Assembly (NCBI RefSeq): GCF_009795715.1
Contig: NZ_WTCR01000009.1
Location: 1-64,000 of the forward strand
Direction: 5' to 3'
DNA from: Labilibaculum euxinicum
GTDB taxonomy: Bacteria > Bacteroidota > Bacteroidia > Bacteroidales > Marinifilaceae
Length of the DNA stretch: 64,000 nt
Shown: positions 47,501 through 54,325 of the stretch, piece by piece
Numbering within the stretch: the stretch's first letter is position 1
How the letters are laid out: the number at the start of each line of letters is the position of its first letter
Translations under genes and position numbers: made by a program
Notes under the pieces: generated by a model
Told to the model about the DNA's origin: nothing
Databases searched by the model: none
What the model saw: the letters and a program-made list of their open reading frames with translations, nothing else

Positions 47501-49038
47501 CATCATATACATACGCCGTTACTGTTTCTGACGGAACCAACACTTCAGCATCCGAGACGATAACAATCAATATCACAGATGTCAATGATGTAGCTCCAGT
47601 TGTAACAGCCACCCAGAGTTTTAGTATTGCTGAAAATACCGCAGACTCAGGAGCCGTAGGAACAGTACTTGCGACAGACGGAGATGCAGGAACATCTTTT
47701 TCAGCCTGGACAGAAACAGGAGGAACCGGCGCCTCCATTTTTGAGATCAATGCATCAAGTGGTGCCATCACCGTAACCGATAACTCAGGTATAGATTATG
47801 AAACAACAACATCATATACATACGCCGTTACTGTTTCTGACGGAACCAACACTTCAGCATCCGAGACGATAACCATTAATATCACAGATGTCAATGATGT
47901 AGCTCCGATAGTGACAGCTTCACAAACATTCAATATTGATGAAGATGCTTCAAATACAACATCCGTAGGAACAGTTTTGGCCACCGATTCAGATGCAACC
48001 GCAACAACATTTAGCAGCTGGACAATCACAGCAGGCAATACTGACGGCATTTTTGCTGTTAATTCAACTACCGGAGAAATTACGGTAACAGATAACACGA
48101 ATCTGGATTACGAGACAACAACAAGTTACTCGTTAACAGTTACTGTAAGCGATGGAACACATACCAGTTCTGAAGAAATAGTAATAATTAATATCAATGA
48201 TAGTAACGAAAATGCCCCAACAGCCATTCAATTGTCAAATACTACAATTGCCGAAAATTCTGCCATTGGAACTGAAGTGGGAATATTAACTGCCAGCGAC
48301 GCTGATATTGATGAGACATTCACATTTTATCTGGCAGAGAATGAGTATTTCGAATTGGATGGAGACAGGATTGTTTCGAAAGAGATATTTAATTATGAAG
48401 ATTATATTAGCTATTCATTAAAAGTAACAGTTACTGATCAAGGCGGATTAAGTTATAACGATAGGTTTACCATTAATATTGAGAATCAAAACGAAACTCC
48501 GGAATTTTTATCAGAACCAATTGTTCAAGCAACAGTGGGTGATATGTATGTTTATAATATGGAGTATGAGGATGTTGATGAGGATGGATGTATAATATCA
48601 GTTATTGAAAAACCAGATTGGTTAAGTGTGGAGGATCATGGAAATGGATCTTGTACATTAAGCGGAATACCGACTGAAATAGGTAATTTTAATGTAATAC
48701 TAGAAGCTTCAGATGATGAATTTTCGGTAAAACAAGAATTTGAAATTACTGTTGAAACAGTTACAGGAATTGATGATGTTCCAAAAAAACTAAGCGTTCG
48801 GGTTTATCCAAATCCTGTTATTCATGAATTGCATATCGATCTATCTGATTTTAGAAATGATGAGACTACAATTTCATTGTTCAGTATGACAGGAAGCTTG
48901 ATATTTAAGGAAGAGCATAAAAATATAGGTGGAGAAGTAAGAATTATTAAATCAGTTGAGCAATTACGAAGCGGCGCTTATTTTTTGGTTATTGAATCGG
49001 AAGGATACCGAAAAAGCTACAAGATTGTTAAGCAATAA
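41569..49038 (+). CDS. Giant T9SS-secreted cadherin-repeat surface protein, 2489 aa
   Basis: A signal peptide ends near GTLSYAQ. An N-terminal beta domain (about residues 33-180) is followed by bacterial Ig/VCBS-like repeats (about 185-560), a Calx-beta-like repeat (near 560-665), and about fifteen cadherin-like domains from residue 666 on, with Ca-binding motifs such as DYETTTSYTYTVTVSDG and ITDVNDV. Thirteen are near copies at the DNA level. Residues from about 2401 form a type IX secretion sorting domain (VRVYPNPVIHELHIDL, GAYFLVIESEGYRKSYKIVK). It should be a Ca-stabilised cell-surface fibre or adhesin. It starts 60 bp after the binding-protein gene. Confidence 0.93.
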   Translation: MKAFYTQHLVLGFTKNILAIVFLFAGTLSYAQTTYNFNDLGGADYNLCLGTTPFTYQDFKFTTNGGIDDGMDYWPNYGESSSGGIALVASNAGDITVLIVKRTDSQSFSFKGIWLYNDIGNASITIKGYLGGNPTGDQEAFSISSEITKAYDWVVDEIRIEGADLCFFFDNFKFESAVINSPPTATAPSAPSVTEDDTNVALADDIQVADTDGDDQTVTFTITGGTLTIGTTGITFGGTGNGNASFTATGTLAAINTALDAATFTPTPNLSGTNAGTIAFISNDGTDDSSPTSVSFDITAVNDDPSVSGLPTDITVSEDIASNVDLSAATLSDVDAGSNSIVLTIEASAGTLTAGSGGSVTIGGSGTATLSLTGSVANIDTYLNTSSNIKYTSASNVNGSDAATLTLTANDGGYTGSGGGTNVPLGTVNVDITAVNDKPTASSFTTSTIYENTTYAFVTVNFGYSDDDGDPLDHVRITAVPANGSLWVDADGSGTINGAESALSNNGTVSKADLDAGKLKYLNTNGTSSSFTFDVSDGTDYSTSTYTATLTVTPEPTVTLSLDPSSSISENAGSTSVKATLSNTFNKTVSVNLLKSGTTSGTDYSLSSTTIIITTGNTTGTATITGVNDDLDENNETVIIDISSVTNGTESGTQQVTCTLTDDDNTPVVTASQSFSIAENIANSGAVGTVLATDGDAGTSFSAWTETGGTGASIFEINASSGAITVTDNSGIDYETTTSYTYTVTVSDGINTSASEMITINITDVNDVAPIVTASQTFNIDEDASNTTSVGTVLATDSDATATTFSSWTITAGNTNSVFAINSSTGEITVNDANELDYESITSYSLSITVSDGVNASAAETVTVDVNAINDNTPVVTASQSFGIAENIANSGAVGTVLATDGDAGTSFSAWTETGGTGASIFEINASSGAITVTDNSGIDYETTTSYTYTVTVSDGINTSASETITINITDVNDVTPVVTASQSFSIAENTANSGAVGTVLATDGDAGTSFSAWTETGGTGASIFEINASSGAITVTDNSGIDYETTTSYTYTVTVSDGINTSASETITINITDVNDVAPVVTASQSFGIAENIANSGAVGTVLATDGDAGTSFSAWTETGGTGASIFEINASSGAITVTDNSGIDYETTTSYTYTVTVSDGTNTSAAETIAINITDVNDVAPVVTASQSFSIAENIANSGAVGTVLATDGDAGTSFSAWTETGGTGASIFEINASSGAITVTDNSGIDYETTTSYTYTVTVSDGINTSTAETITINITDVNDVAPIVTASQTFNIDEDASNTTSVGTVLATDSDATATTFSSWTITAGNTNSVFAINSSTGEITVNDANELDYESITSYSLSITVSDGVNTSVTETVTVDVNDINDEIPVFISASAINIDENTTDVITLTATDGDVGTTFTFNKIGGADQALFTINSSTGALAFTSAPDYETPLDINADNDYIVQVSVSDGLNSSTQTITVSVDNVTGITITSNGGGATAGISIPENSTSIAAVTSVNEGVAVPLYSLVGGADQAKFNIHPTSGVLTLLSAPDYESPQDAGGNNSYEVIVRVTGDGGATDDQTITVTITDVNDITPVITATQSFSIAENTANSGAVGTVLATDGDAGTSFSAWTETGGTGASIFEINASSGAITVTDNSGIDYETTTSYTYTVTVSDGTNTSASETITINITDVNDVTPVVTASQSFSIAENTANSGAVGTVLATDGDAGTSFSAWTETGGTGASIFEINASSGAITVTDNSGIDYETTTSYTYTVTVSDGTNTSASETITINITDVNDVAPIVTASQTFNIDEDASNTTSVGTVLATDGDATATTFSSWTITAGNTNSVFAINSSTGEITVNDANELDYESITSYSLSITVSDGVNASAAETVTVDVNAINDNTPVVTASQSFGIAENIANSGAVGTVLATDGDAGTSFSSWTETGGTGASIFEINASSGAITVTDNSGIDYETTTSYTYAVTVSDGTNTSASETITINITDVNDVAPVVTATQSFSIAENTADSGAVGTVLATDGDAGTSFSAWTETGGTGASIFEINASSGAITVTDNSGIDYETTTSYTYAVTVSDGTNTSASETITINITDVNDVAPIVTASQTFNIDEDASNTTSVGTVLATDSDATATTFSSWTITAGNTDGIFAVNSTTGEITVTDNTNLDYETTTSYSLTVTVSDGTHTSSEEIVIININDSNENAPTAIQLSNTTIAENSAIGTEVGILTASDADIDETFTFYLAENEYFELDGDRIVSKEIFNYEDYISYSLKVTVTDQGGLSYNDRFTINIENQNETPEFLSEPIVQATVGDMYVYNMEYEDVDEDGCIISVIEKPDWLSVEDHGNGSCTLSGIPTEIGNFNVILEASDDEFSVKQEFEITVETVTGIDDVPKKLSVRVYPNPVIHELHIDLSDFRNDETTISLFSMTGSLIFKEEHKNIGGEVRIIKSVEQLRSGAYFLVIESEGYRKSYKIVKQ
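43564..48213 (+). repeat. Near-identical 309/312-bp cadherin-domain repeats
   Basis: Type A repeats (309 bp, 103 aa, beginning T/APVVTA) start at 43564, 44185, 44494, 44803, 45112, 46354, 46663, 47284 and 47593. Type B repeats (312 bp, 104 aa, beginning APIVTASQTF) start at 43873, 45421, 46972 and 47902. Two divergent domains fill 45733-46353. The order is A B A A A A B x y A A B A A B. A B-A block at 43873-44493 is repeated at 46972-47592, which suggests block duplication. The reading frame stays open throughout. Confidence 0.95.
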
Positions 49039-49062
49039 AGAAGTACATTTTTTATAGCAGTT

Positions 49063-49095
49063 AGCCAAAGTCATCATTGCGATGATTTTGGTTTT
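49063..49095 (+). terminator. Terminator after the giant gene, related to the 39446 palindrome
   Basis: The arms around 49064-49075 and 49081-49091 enclose a 5-base loop and are followed by GTTTTC. Core and loop closely match those of 39460-39488. It lies 25 bp after the stop codon of the giant gene. Confidence 0.7.
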
Positions 49096-49272
49096 CTTGT
49101 TCTAAGCTGGTTAAGTTCTAATAAATTAACATAGTAGAAATAGGGGATGAGTGAAAAATATCTTAATTTCGTAACCTTAAAGACAATATTCTGACTAATA
49201 GAAGTTTAGATTATTGATGGAAAAATCAGCGAATAAAGATTCGCAACTGGTTACTAATTATTTACATACATT

Positions 49273-50172
49273 ATGGAGAAAGACATTTTAGAAATCTTAA
49301 AATCATATGATCTTAAGATTAGCGATGCAGAAGTAAAAGCAAATGTCAAATCAATTTTGGACAGAGACTATGAAACTTTGTACACAATTGAGAATCTGAA
49401 GAAGAATTTTTCTTTTATAGATTTAACGACACTGAACTCTACAGACACGCACGCAAAGGCTAAAAGTTTTGCTGACAATGTAAATAACTTCCAGAATGAT
49501 TTTGACATGCCAAATGTGGCAGCTATTTGCGTATATCCGTATCAGGTGTCAACATTGAATGAAAACTTAAAAGCTGAGGGCGTTAGAATTGCTTCTGTAG
49601 CAGGTGTTTTCCCATCTTCTCAATCATTTATAGAAGTTAAAGCATTGGAGTGTAAAATGGCTGTTGAAAAAGGAGCTGACGATATTGATATCGTGATATC
49701 GATTGGAGCTTTTTTAGAAGGGCATTATCAAACGGTGTTTGATGAAATTACAATTCAGAAAAAAGCTTGTGGTAAGGCACATTTAAAAGTTATACTGGAA
49801 ACAGGAGAACTTAAAACGGCAGAAAATATTCGTACTGCATCTATTATTGCAATGGAAGCTGGTGCTGATTTCATTAAAACGTCCACTGGTAAGGTGGCAG
49901 TGAATGCAACTTTAGAAGCTGCTTATGTCATGACTCAGGCAATTAAAGAGTATTTTAACAGGACAGGAAAGATGATTGGTTTTAAACCTGCAGGAGGAAT
50001 ATCTACAGCTAAGGATGCCATTGAATTTTATGCGGTTTCAAAAAATAATTTAGGAGAGGAATGGTTAAATAACAAATGGTCAAGAATAGGAGCATCCAGT
50101 TTGGCAAATGCATTATTAACGGAGATTCATAAACTGGAAACCGGTGATCCAAAAGAAATAAAGTATTTTTAA
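49273..50172 (+). CDS. deoC: Deoxyribose-phosphate aldolase
   Basis: DeoC cleaves 2-deoxyribose 5-phosphate into glyceraldehyde 3-phosphate and acetaldehyde in deoxynucleoside breakdown. The Schiff-base lysine lies in ADFIKTSTGK, and the second catalytic lysine in MIGFKPAGGIST. KGADDIDIVISIGAF and HLKVILETGEL are further family motifs. Length is 299 aa with an N-terminal extension compared with E. coli. It is preceded by the collar/giant-protein module and followed by a terminator. Confidence 0.96.
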   Translation: MEKDILEILKSYDLKISDAEVKANVKSILDRDYETLYTIENLKKNFSFIDLTTLNSTDTHAKAKSFADNVNNFQNDFDMPNVAAICVYPYQVSTLNENLKAEGVRIASVAGVFPSSQSFIEVKALECKMAVEKGADDIDIVISIGAFLEGHYQTVFDEITIQKKACGKAHLKVILETGELKTAENIRTASIIAMEAGADFIKTSTGKVAVNATLEAAYVMTQAIKEYFNRTGKMIGFKPAGGISTAKDAIEFYAVSKNNLGEEWLNNKWSRIGASSLANALLTEIHKLETGDPKEIKYF

Positions 50173-50193
50173 AATGCTTATTTATTAACTTAT

Positions 50194-50219
50194 AAGTCGG
50201 ATTATTTCCGACTTTTTTT
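50194..50219 (+). terminator. Intrinsic terminator after deoC
   Basis: Arms 50194-50201 (AAGTCGGA) and 50207-50214 (TCCGACTT) pair perfectly around a 5-base loop, followed by a T run. Confidence 0.85.
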
Positions 50220-50265
50220 ATTTACTTGCAATAAATTTATTTAACATCACCATTTAAATGTTTAT

Positions 50266-52188
50266 TTGTACATGTACAATGAATCCAATGATCCTTTGAA
50301 AATAAGAGTTCAAGAGCTGGAAAATGAAATTAAACGATTGCGTGAGCTAATTCCTCAGGAATATATTACAGAGGAACACAATCAATCTAAATCTTTAATT
50401 AATAGTAAAGATGCAGTTTCGGTAATTGATACAAATTTCACTTTAATTGAGGTGAATGAAAAACTTTTAAAAGGAGCAGATTTAAAACGATCTGAATTAA
50501 TTGGTACGAAATGCTATAATATTTTTTATGGGTTAGATAAACCTTGTGAAGAATGTGTTGTTCCGCAGATTCTGGAAAGTCGGGAGCCAAATAGTTTTTT
50601 AAAGTCAAATTTGGAAAATAATAAGATTCGATTTGAAGAAAAATATCTTTCACCGATTTTAAATAAAAAAGGAAATGTTGAAAGAATTATTATTCAAAGT
50701 AAAGACATTTCCAGTTACTATCACCTGGTAGATCGAATAGGACAGAGAGAAGAATTCTACAAAAAAATCTTTGAATCCGCAGGAGATGCTTTCCTAGTTC
50801 ATGATGGAAAAGGAAATTTAATCGAATTTAGCTCGCGTTTAAGTGAATTATTGGAGTATACTGAAGAAGAACTGAGTCAATTAAATATCAATAATATTGA
50901 TGATGCCAGTTGCTCGATGGATTTAGATCGTCGTATTAAAGAGATGGAGGCAAGTGGTTTTGCGTTATTTGAGACTTGCTTAATTAGTAAATCAGGCAAA
51001 AGAATTGCAGTTGAAGTAAGTGCAAATCTCATCCGTTTTTCGAATACAAATATTTATTTTGTAGCCATTAGAAATATCGAAAAAAGAAAAATTGCGGAAA
51101 ATAAGTTGCAGGAGAGTGAGGAGCGTTTCCGGACTTTAGTAGAGAATGCCACAGACTTAATTATGCGGTTTGATGTAAATCACAAACATATATTTGTGAA
51201 TTCGGCTTCTTTGCAGATATTAAAAATTAAACCAGAGAAATTTATTGGAAAAACGCATCAGGAAATGGGCTTTCCAAAAGATAAATGTGATTTTTGGGAA
51301 CAGGGAATAGATATTGCTTTTAAAACAAAGAAGCTGCATTGTGTTGATTTTAGCATTGTTGTTGAAGGTAAAGTTCTTCATTTTGAATGGCAATTAATTC
51401 CTGAATTTAATAGGGCAGGAGAGTGCGAAACATTAATGGCAATAGCTCGTGATATAACGACAAGAAAACGAAGCGAAGAGGCTTTAAGTGAAGCTGTTAA
51501 GGCAAAGGATAAGTTTTTCTCAATTATCGCACATGATTTAAAGAATCCATTTAATGCCTTACTGCCGATAGCTAAAAATCTGCATCAAAATTGCAGGAAA
51601 ATGTCAAAGGATCAGATATTTGAAGCTTCTTCAATTATTCATTCAGCAGCTAATTTGGAGTACAATTTATTGAATAACCTCCTCGAGTGGGCCAGATCTC
51701 AAATGGGAAAAATAAAACATGACCCCAAACAAATTGATTTATCAAAATTGATGGAGTCAAATATTCAACTTCATCAAACCAAAGCCGATCGGAAAAATAT
51801 ATTTGTAAGGGTAATTAAAGGAGCAAATACTATGGCTTTCGCCGATGAATACATGCTTGATACAGTTATCCGAAATTTATACTCGAATGCCATAAAATTT
51901 ACCAGACCCGGTGGCAATATTCAAGTTCGAATTGCACAGAGCGAGTCTAAATCAATTATTTCTATTGAAGATGATGGATTAGGAATTAGCGAAGAGAATC
52001 AGAAAAGATTGTTTCGGATTGATACAAATTATACCAGAGTTGGAACCTGTGAAGAATCCGGAACAGGCTTAGGATTAATACTTTGTCAAGAGTTTGTTGC
52101 TCTGAATAATGGTTCAATATCGATTGAAAGTACACCGGAAAAAGGGAGTGTTTTTACCGTTCAGTTGCCAATAAACCAGCAAGCCTAA
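50266..52188 (+). CDS. PAS-domain sensor histidine kinase
   Basis: Three PAS-type domains cover about residues 45-155, 160-275 and 285-405, each followed by the usual short linker (KRKIAENKLQESEERFRTLVENATDLI). The HisKA domain carries the phosphorylated His near residue 423 in FFSIIAHDLKNPFNA. The ATPase domain shows VIRNLYSNAIKFTRPGG, IEDDGLGIS and GTGLGLILCQEF. No membrane segment is visible, so it is probably a cytoplasmic sensor. A conserved CEECV in the first PAS domain could hint at a metal or redox cofactor. No response regulator is adjacent. It overlaps the convergent polyprenyl synthetase gene by 4 bp. Confidence 0.93.
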   Translation: MYMYNESNDPLKIRVQELENEIKRLRELIPQEYITEEHNQSKSLINSKDAVSVIDTNFTLIEVNEKLLKGADLKRSELIGTKCYNIFYGLDKPCEECVVPQILESREPNSFLKSNLENNKIRFEEKYLSPILNKKGNVERIIIQSKDISSYYHLVDRIGQREEFYKKIFESAGDAFLVHDGKGNLIEFSSRLSELLEYTEEELSQLNINNIDDASCSMDLDRRIKEMEASGFALFETCLISKSGKRIAVEVSANLIRFSNTNIYFVAIRNIEKRKIAENKLQESEERFRTLVENATDLIMRFDVNHKHIFVNSASLQILKIKPEKFIGKTHQEMGFPKDKCDFWEQGIDIAFKTKKLHCVDFSIVVEGKVLHFEWQLIPEFNRAGECETLMAIARDITTRKRSEEALSEAVKAKDKFFSIIAHDLKNPFNALLPIAKNLHQNCRKMSKDQIFEASSIIHSAANLEYNLLNNLLEWARSQMGKIKHDPKQIDLSKLMESNIQLHQTKADRKNIFVRVIKGANTMAFADEYMLDTVIRNLYSNAIKFTRPGGNIQVRIAQSESKSIISIEDDGLGISEENQKRLFRIDTNYTRVGTCEESGTGLGLILCQEFVALNNGSISIESTPEKGSVFTVQLPINQQA

Positions 52189-53171
52189 ACGTTTCTGTTA
52201 ATTGTGTAATCCACTATGTTGATTAAAGCTTCTCTCGCTTCCGATGAAGGAAATTCATTTAAAATATTCAATGATTTTTGTTTGAATTCAAACATTTTAT
52301 CCCGGGTGTAATCAAGGCCTCCCTTTTCTTTTACGAAAGAGATTAGTTCGTTCACTTTTTCAGAGTTTTTATTGTGTTTGCGAATTATCGTCAGAGCCCA
52401 GCGACGTTCTTTTTCAGAAACCCCTCTTAAAACATAAATCAAGGGAAGGGTTAACTTTTTTTCTTTGATATCATTGCCAGTCGGTTTTCCAATACTTCCT
52501 TGTTTCTCGTAATCAAACAAATCATCTTTTATTTGAAAAGCAATTCCGAGGTATTCTCCGAATTTTTTAAGTTTTTGCTGATCAGCATCATTTGCTTTAG
52601 CAGAAATAGCTCCAAGCAGAGTACATGTAGCCATTAAACTGGCTGTTTTTTTATAGATTATATCAAAATAAATCTCTTCTGTAATGTTTAATTTTCTTGA
52701 TTTTTCCAACTGAAGTAATTCCCCCTCGCTCATTTCTCTCACAGCTTCCGAAAGAACCTTTAGCTGTTCAAATTCATTGTTGTCAAGAGCAATCAAAAGG
52801 CCTTTCGATAGAAGAAAATCTCCAACCAATACGGCAGCTTTGGTTTTCCACAAAGCATTAATTGAAAAAAAGCCTCTTCTTTCGTAAGCTTCATCAACAA
52901 CATCATCGTGTATTAATGTGGCCGTGTGCAGCAGTTGAGTAAGTGCAGCCGCAATATAGGTAGAATTGCTAATTTCACCGGTAATTTTAGCACTTAAAAA
53001 AACAAGAATAGGTCTTATTTCTTTCCCCTTACGTTTGATAATGTAGCGGTTAATGATGTCTAGTAAACGGATCTTTGTCTTCATTGAATCCTTAAAAAAG
53101 GACTCGAATTTCTCCATTTCTTGTTTTATCGGAGCTTTTATATCGTTGATACTGGTTTTCTTCAAATTCAT
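52185..53171 (-). CDS. Polyprenyl synthetase (trans-isoprenyl diphosphate synthase)
   Basis: This class I prenyltransferase extends farnesyl diphosphate with isopentenyl diphosphate, probably for the quinone side chain. The first Asp-rich motif is LIHDDVVDEAYERRG and the second is IAFQIKDDLFDYE. GKEIRPILVFLSAK marks the N-terminal substrate site. Length is about 328 aa from ATG 53171; an ATG at 53180 adds three residues. Chain length cannot be read safely from sequence; the octaprenyl class is most likely. The 3' end overlaps the kinase gene by 4 bp. Confidence 0.94.
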   Translation of the reverse strand: MNLKKTSINDIKAPIKQEMEKFESFFKDSMKTKIRLLDIINRYIIKRKGKEIRPILVFLSAKITGEISNSTYIAAALTQLLHTATLIHDDVVDEAYERRGFFSINALWKTKAAVLVGDFLLSKGLLIALDNNEFEQLKVLSEAVREMSEGELLQLEKSRKLNITEEIYFDIIYKKTASLMATCTLLGAISAKANDADQQKLKKFGEYLGIAFQIKDDLFDYEKQGSIGKPTGNDIKEKKLTLPLIYVLRGVSEKERRWALTIIRKHNKNSEKVNELISFVKEKGGLDYTRDKMFEFKQKSLNILNEFPSSEAREALINIVDYTINRNV

Positions 53172-53334
53172 AGCAACCAAAGTTAATAATTTATCTTTCT
53201 CGTAAAACCGTTCCTAATTCAAATAATCGGATTTAAAACTCTAGTATTTATTAAGACTTTAATTAAATTATATACAAAACGAGAAATTTAACTATTTCAA
53301 TATGTATAATATAGCCTATTTAAGAATATATTCA

Positions 53335-53342
53335 TATATTTG
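53335..53342 (+). promoter_or_regulatory. Probable -7 element of the ArsR gene
   Basis: TATATTTG fits TAnnTTTG and lies 33 bases before the ATG at 53375, in the 200-bp divergent gap with the polyprenyl synthetase gene. No TTG is found at the ideal -33 distance. Confidence 0.45.
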
Positions 53343-53374
53343 TATTTGATACTTTACGTGAATAATAGTTGTGT

Positions 53375-53674
53375 ATGAAAATTAAAGAATTAGAACCTGC
53401 AAAGCTAGAGCAAGCGGCTAACATGCTTAAAGCAATTGCTCATCCAATGAGAATTGCAATTTTAGGATATCTGGAGGATGGAAAGAAGCTTACAGTGACT
53501 GAAATTCATGAATTATTAAAAATTGAGCAATCAACAACTTCTCATCATTTGGGAATTTTAAAAGATAAAGGCGTTCTTTCTTCAAAAAGAGAAGGAAAGA
53601 ATACATATTATTATTTAAAACACTGCAGTCTTAGTAACATTGTTGATTGTATCAGCAATTGTACTCATGGATAA
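53375..53674 (+). CDS. ArsR/SmtB-type transcriptional regulator
   Basis: This 99-residue winged helix protein shows AIAHPMRIAILGYLEDGKKLTVTEIHELL and the recognition helix EQSTTSHHLGILKDKGVLSSKREGKNTYYYL. Three cysteines lie near the C-terminus (Cys84, Cys92, Cys96), a possible metal or redox site, but the classical ELCVC motif is absent. A TTG at 53369 would add two residues; the ATG at 53375 is preferred. It precedes the QueD-like gene with a terminator between them. The effector is unknown. Confidence 0.9.
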   Translation: MKIKELEPAKLEQAANMLKAIAHPMRIAILGYLEDGKKLTVTEIHELLKIEQSTTSHHLGILKDKGVLSSKREGKNTYYYLKHCSLSNIVDCISNCTHG

Positions 53675-53683
53675 GAAATTCAA

Positions 53684-53708
53684 GAACCAGTTTAGTGCTG
53701 GTTTTTTT
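53684..53708 (+). terminator. Intrinsic terminator after the ArsR gene
   Basis: Arms 53685-53690 (AACCAG) and 53698-53703 (CTGGTT) are followed by a long T run. Confidence 0.75.
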
Positions 53709-53723
53709 ATACAATGTAAGTAA

Positions 53724-54170
53724 ATGGCAAAAGTAAGATTAACCAAAGAGTTTCATTTCGAAATGGCTCATGCCTTATGGAACTACGATGGACTTTGTAA
53801 AAATATTCATGGTCATTCCTATATTTTATTTGTTACAGTAATTGGCGAACCAATAACCGATCCAAATAATTCGAAATTGGGAATGGTAATGGATTTTGGA
53901 GATTTGAAAAATATTGTTAATGAAGAAATTGTTGACCAGTTGGATCATTCCGTTGTTTTGAGTAAGGCAACTCCAAATCTGGAGCAATTGAATATTGAAC
54001 AAATGTTTGAGCGTTTTTTTATTACAGATTATCAGCCAACTTGTGAAAACATGATTGTTGATTTTGCTGAAAAAATAAAAATGCGTTTGCCTTTGGATGT
54101 GAAACTGCACTCACTAAAATTACACGAAACAGCCACATCGTTTGCTGAGTGGTATGCAGAAGACAATTAA
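53724..54170 (+). CDS. queD: 6-carboxytetrahydropterin synthase / 6-pyruvoyltetrahydropterin synthase family
   Basis: The zinc-binding His residues are in FHFEMAHALWNYDGLCKNIHGHSY, which also holds the catalytic Cys. The substrate-binding Glu is in LHETATSFAEWY at the C-terminus. In bacteria this family mostly makes 6-carboxytetrahydropterin for queuosine (QueD), though some members act in other pterin pathways. Length is 148 aa, slightly above the E. coli enzyme. No other queuosine gene is in the window, so the symbol is a likely but not certain assignment. Confidence 0.85.
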   Translation: MAKVRLTKEFHFEMAHALWNYDGLCKNIHGHSYILFVTVIGEPITDPNNSKLGMVMDFGDLKNIVNEEIVDQLDHSVVLSKATPNLEQLNIEQMFERFFITDYQPTCENMIVDFAEKIKMRLPLDVKLHSLKLHETATSFAEWYAEDN

Positions 54171-54194
54171 GCTGAAATAAAATTTACAATTGAT

Positions 54195-54223
54195 AAGCCT
54201 GGAAAAAATGCCAGGCTTTTTTG
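54195..54223 (+). terminator. Intrinsic terminator after queD
   Basis: Arms 54195-54202 (AAGCCTGG) and 54211-54218 (CCAGGCTT) pair perfectly around an 8-base loop and are followed by a T run. Confidence 0.85.
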
Positions 54224-54267
54224 TGTTTATAAAACAAGAAGAGAACTGAGAATAATAGTCTTGAAAA

Positions 54268-54297
54268 TTGTTACAAAGCGATTATCTTGTACTTTTG
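54268..54297 (+). promoter_or_regulatory. Promoter of polA
   Basis: TTG at 54268-54270 is followed after exactly 19 bases by TACTTTTG at 54290-54297. This is a full match to the Bacteroidota TTG-N19-TAnnTTTG promoter, 28 bases before the polA ATG. Confidence 0.75.
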
Positions 54298-54325
54298 TTT
54301 CAATACAATTTATATTTAGAATCTT

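Noticed and set aside
43377-48098. Many minus-strand ORFs of 72-114 codons with near-identical sequence inside the giant gene
   Set aside because: They mirror the repeated cadherin codons on the plus strand and recur with the repeat period. They have no promoter or independent coding signal, so they are antisense shadows.
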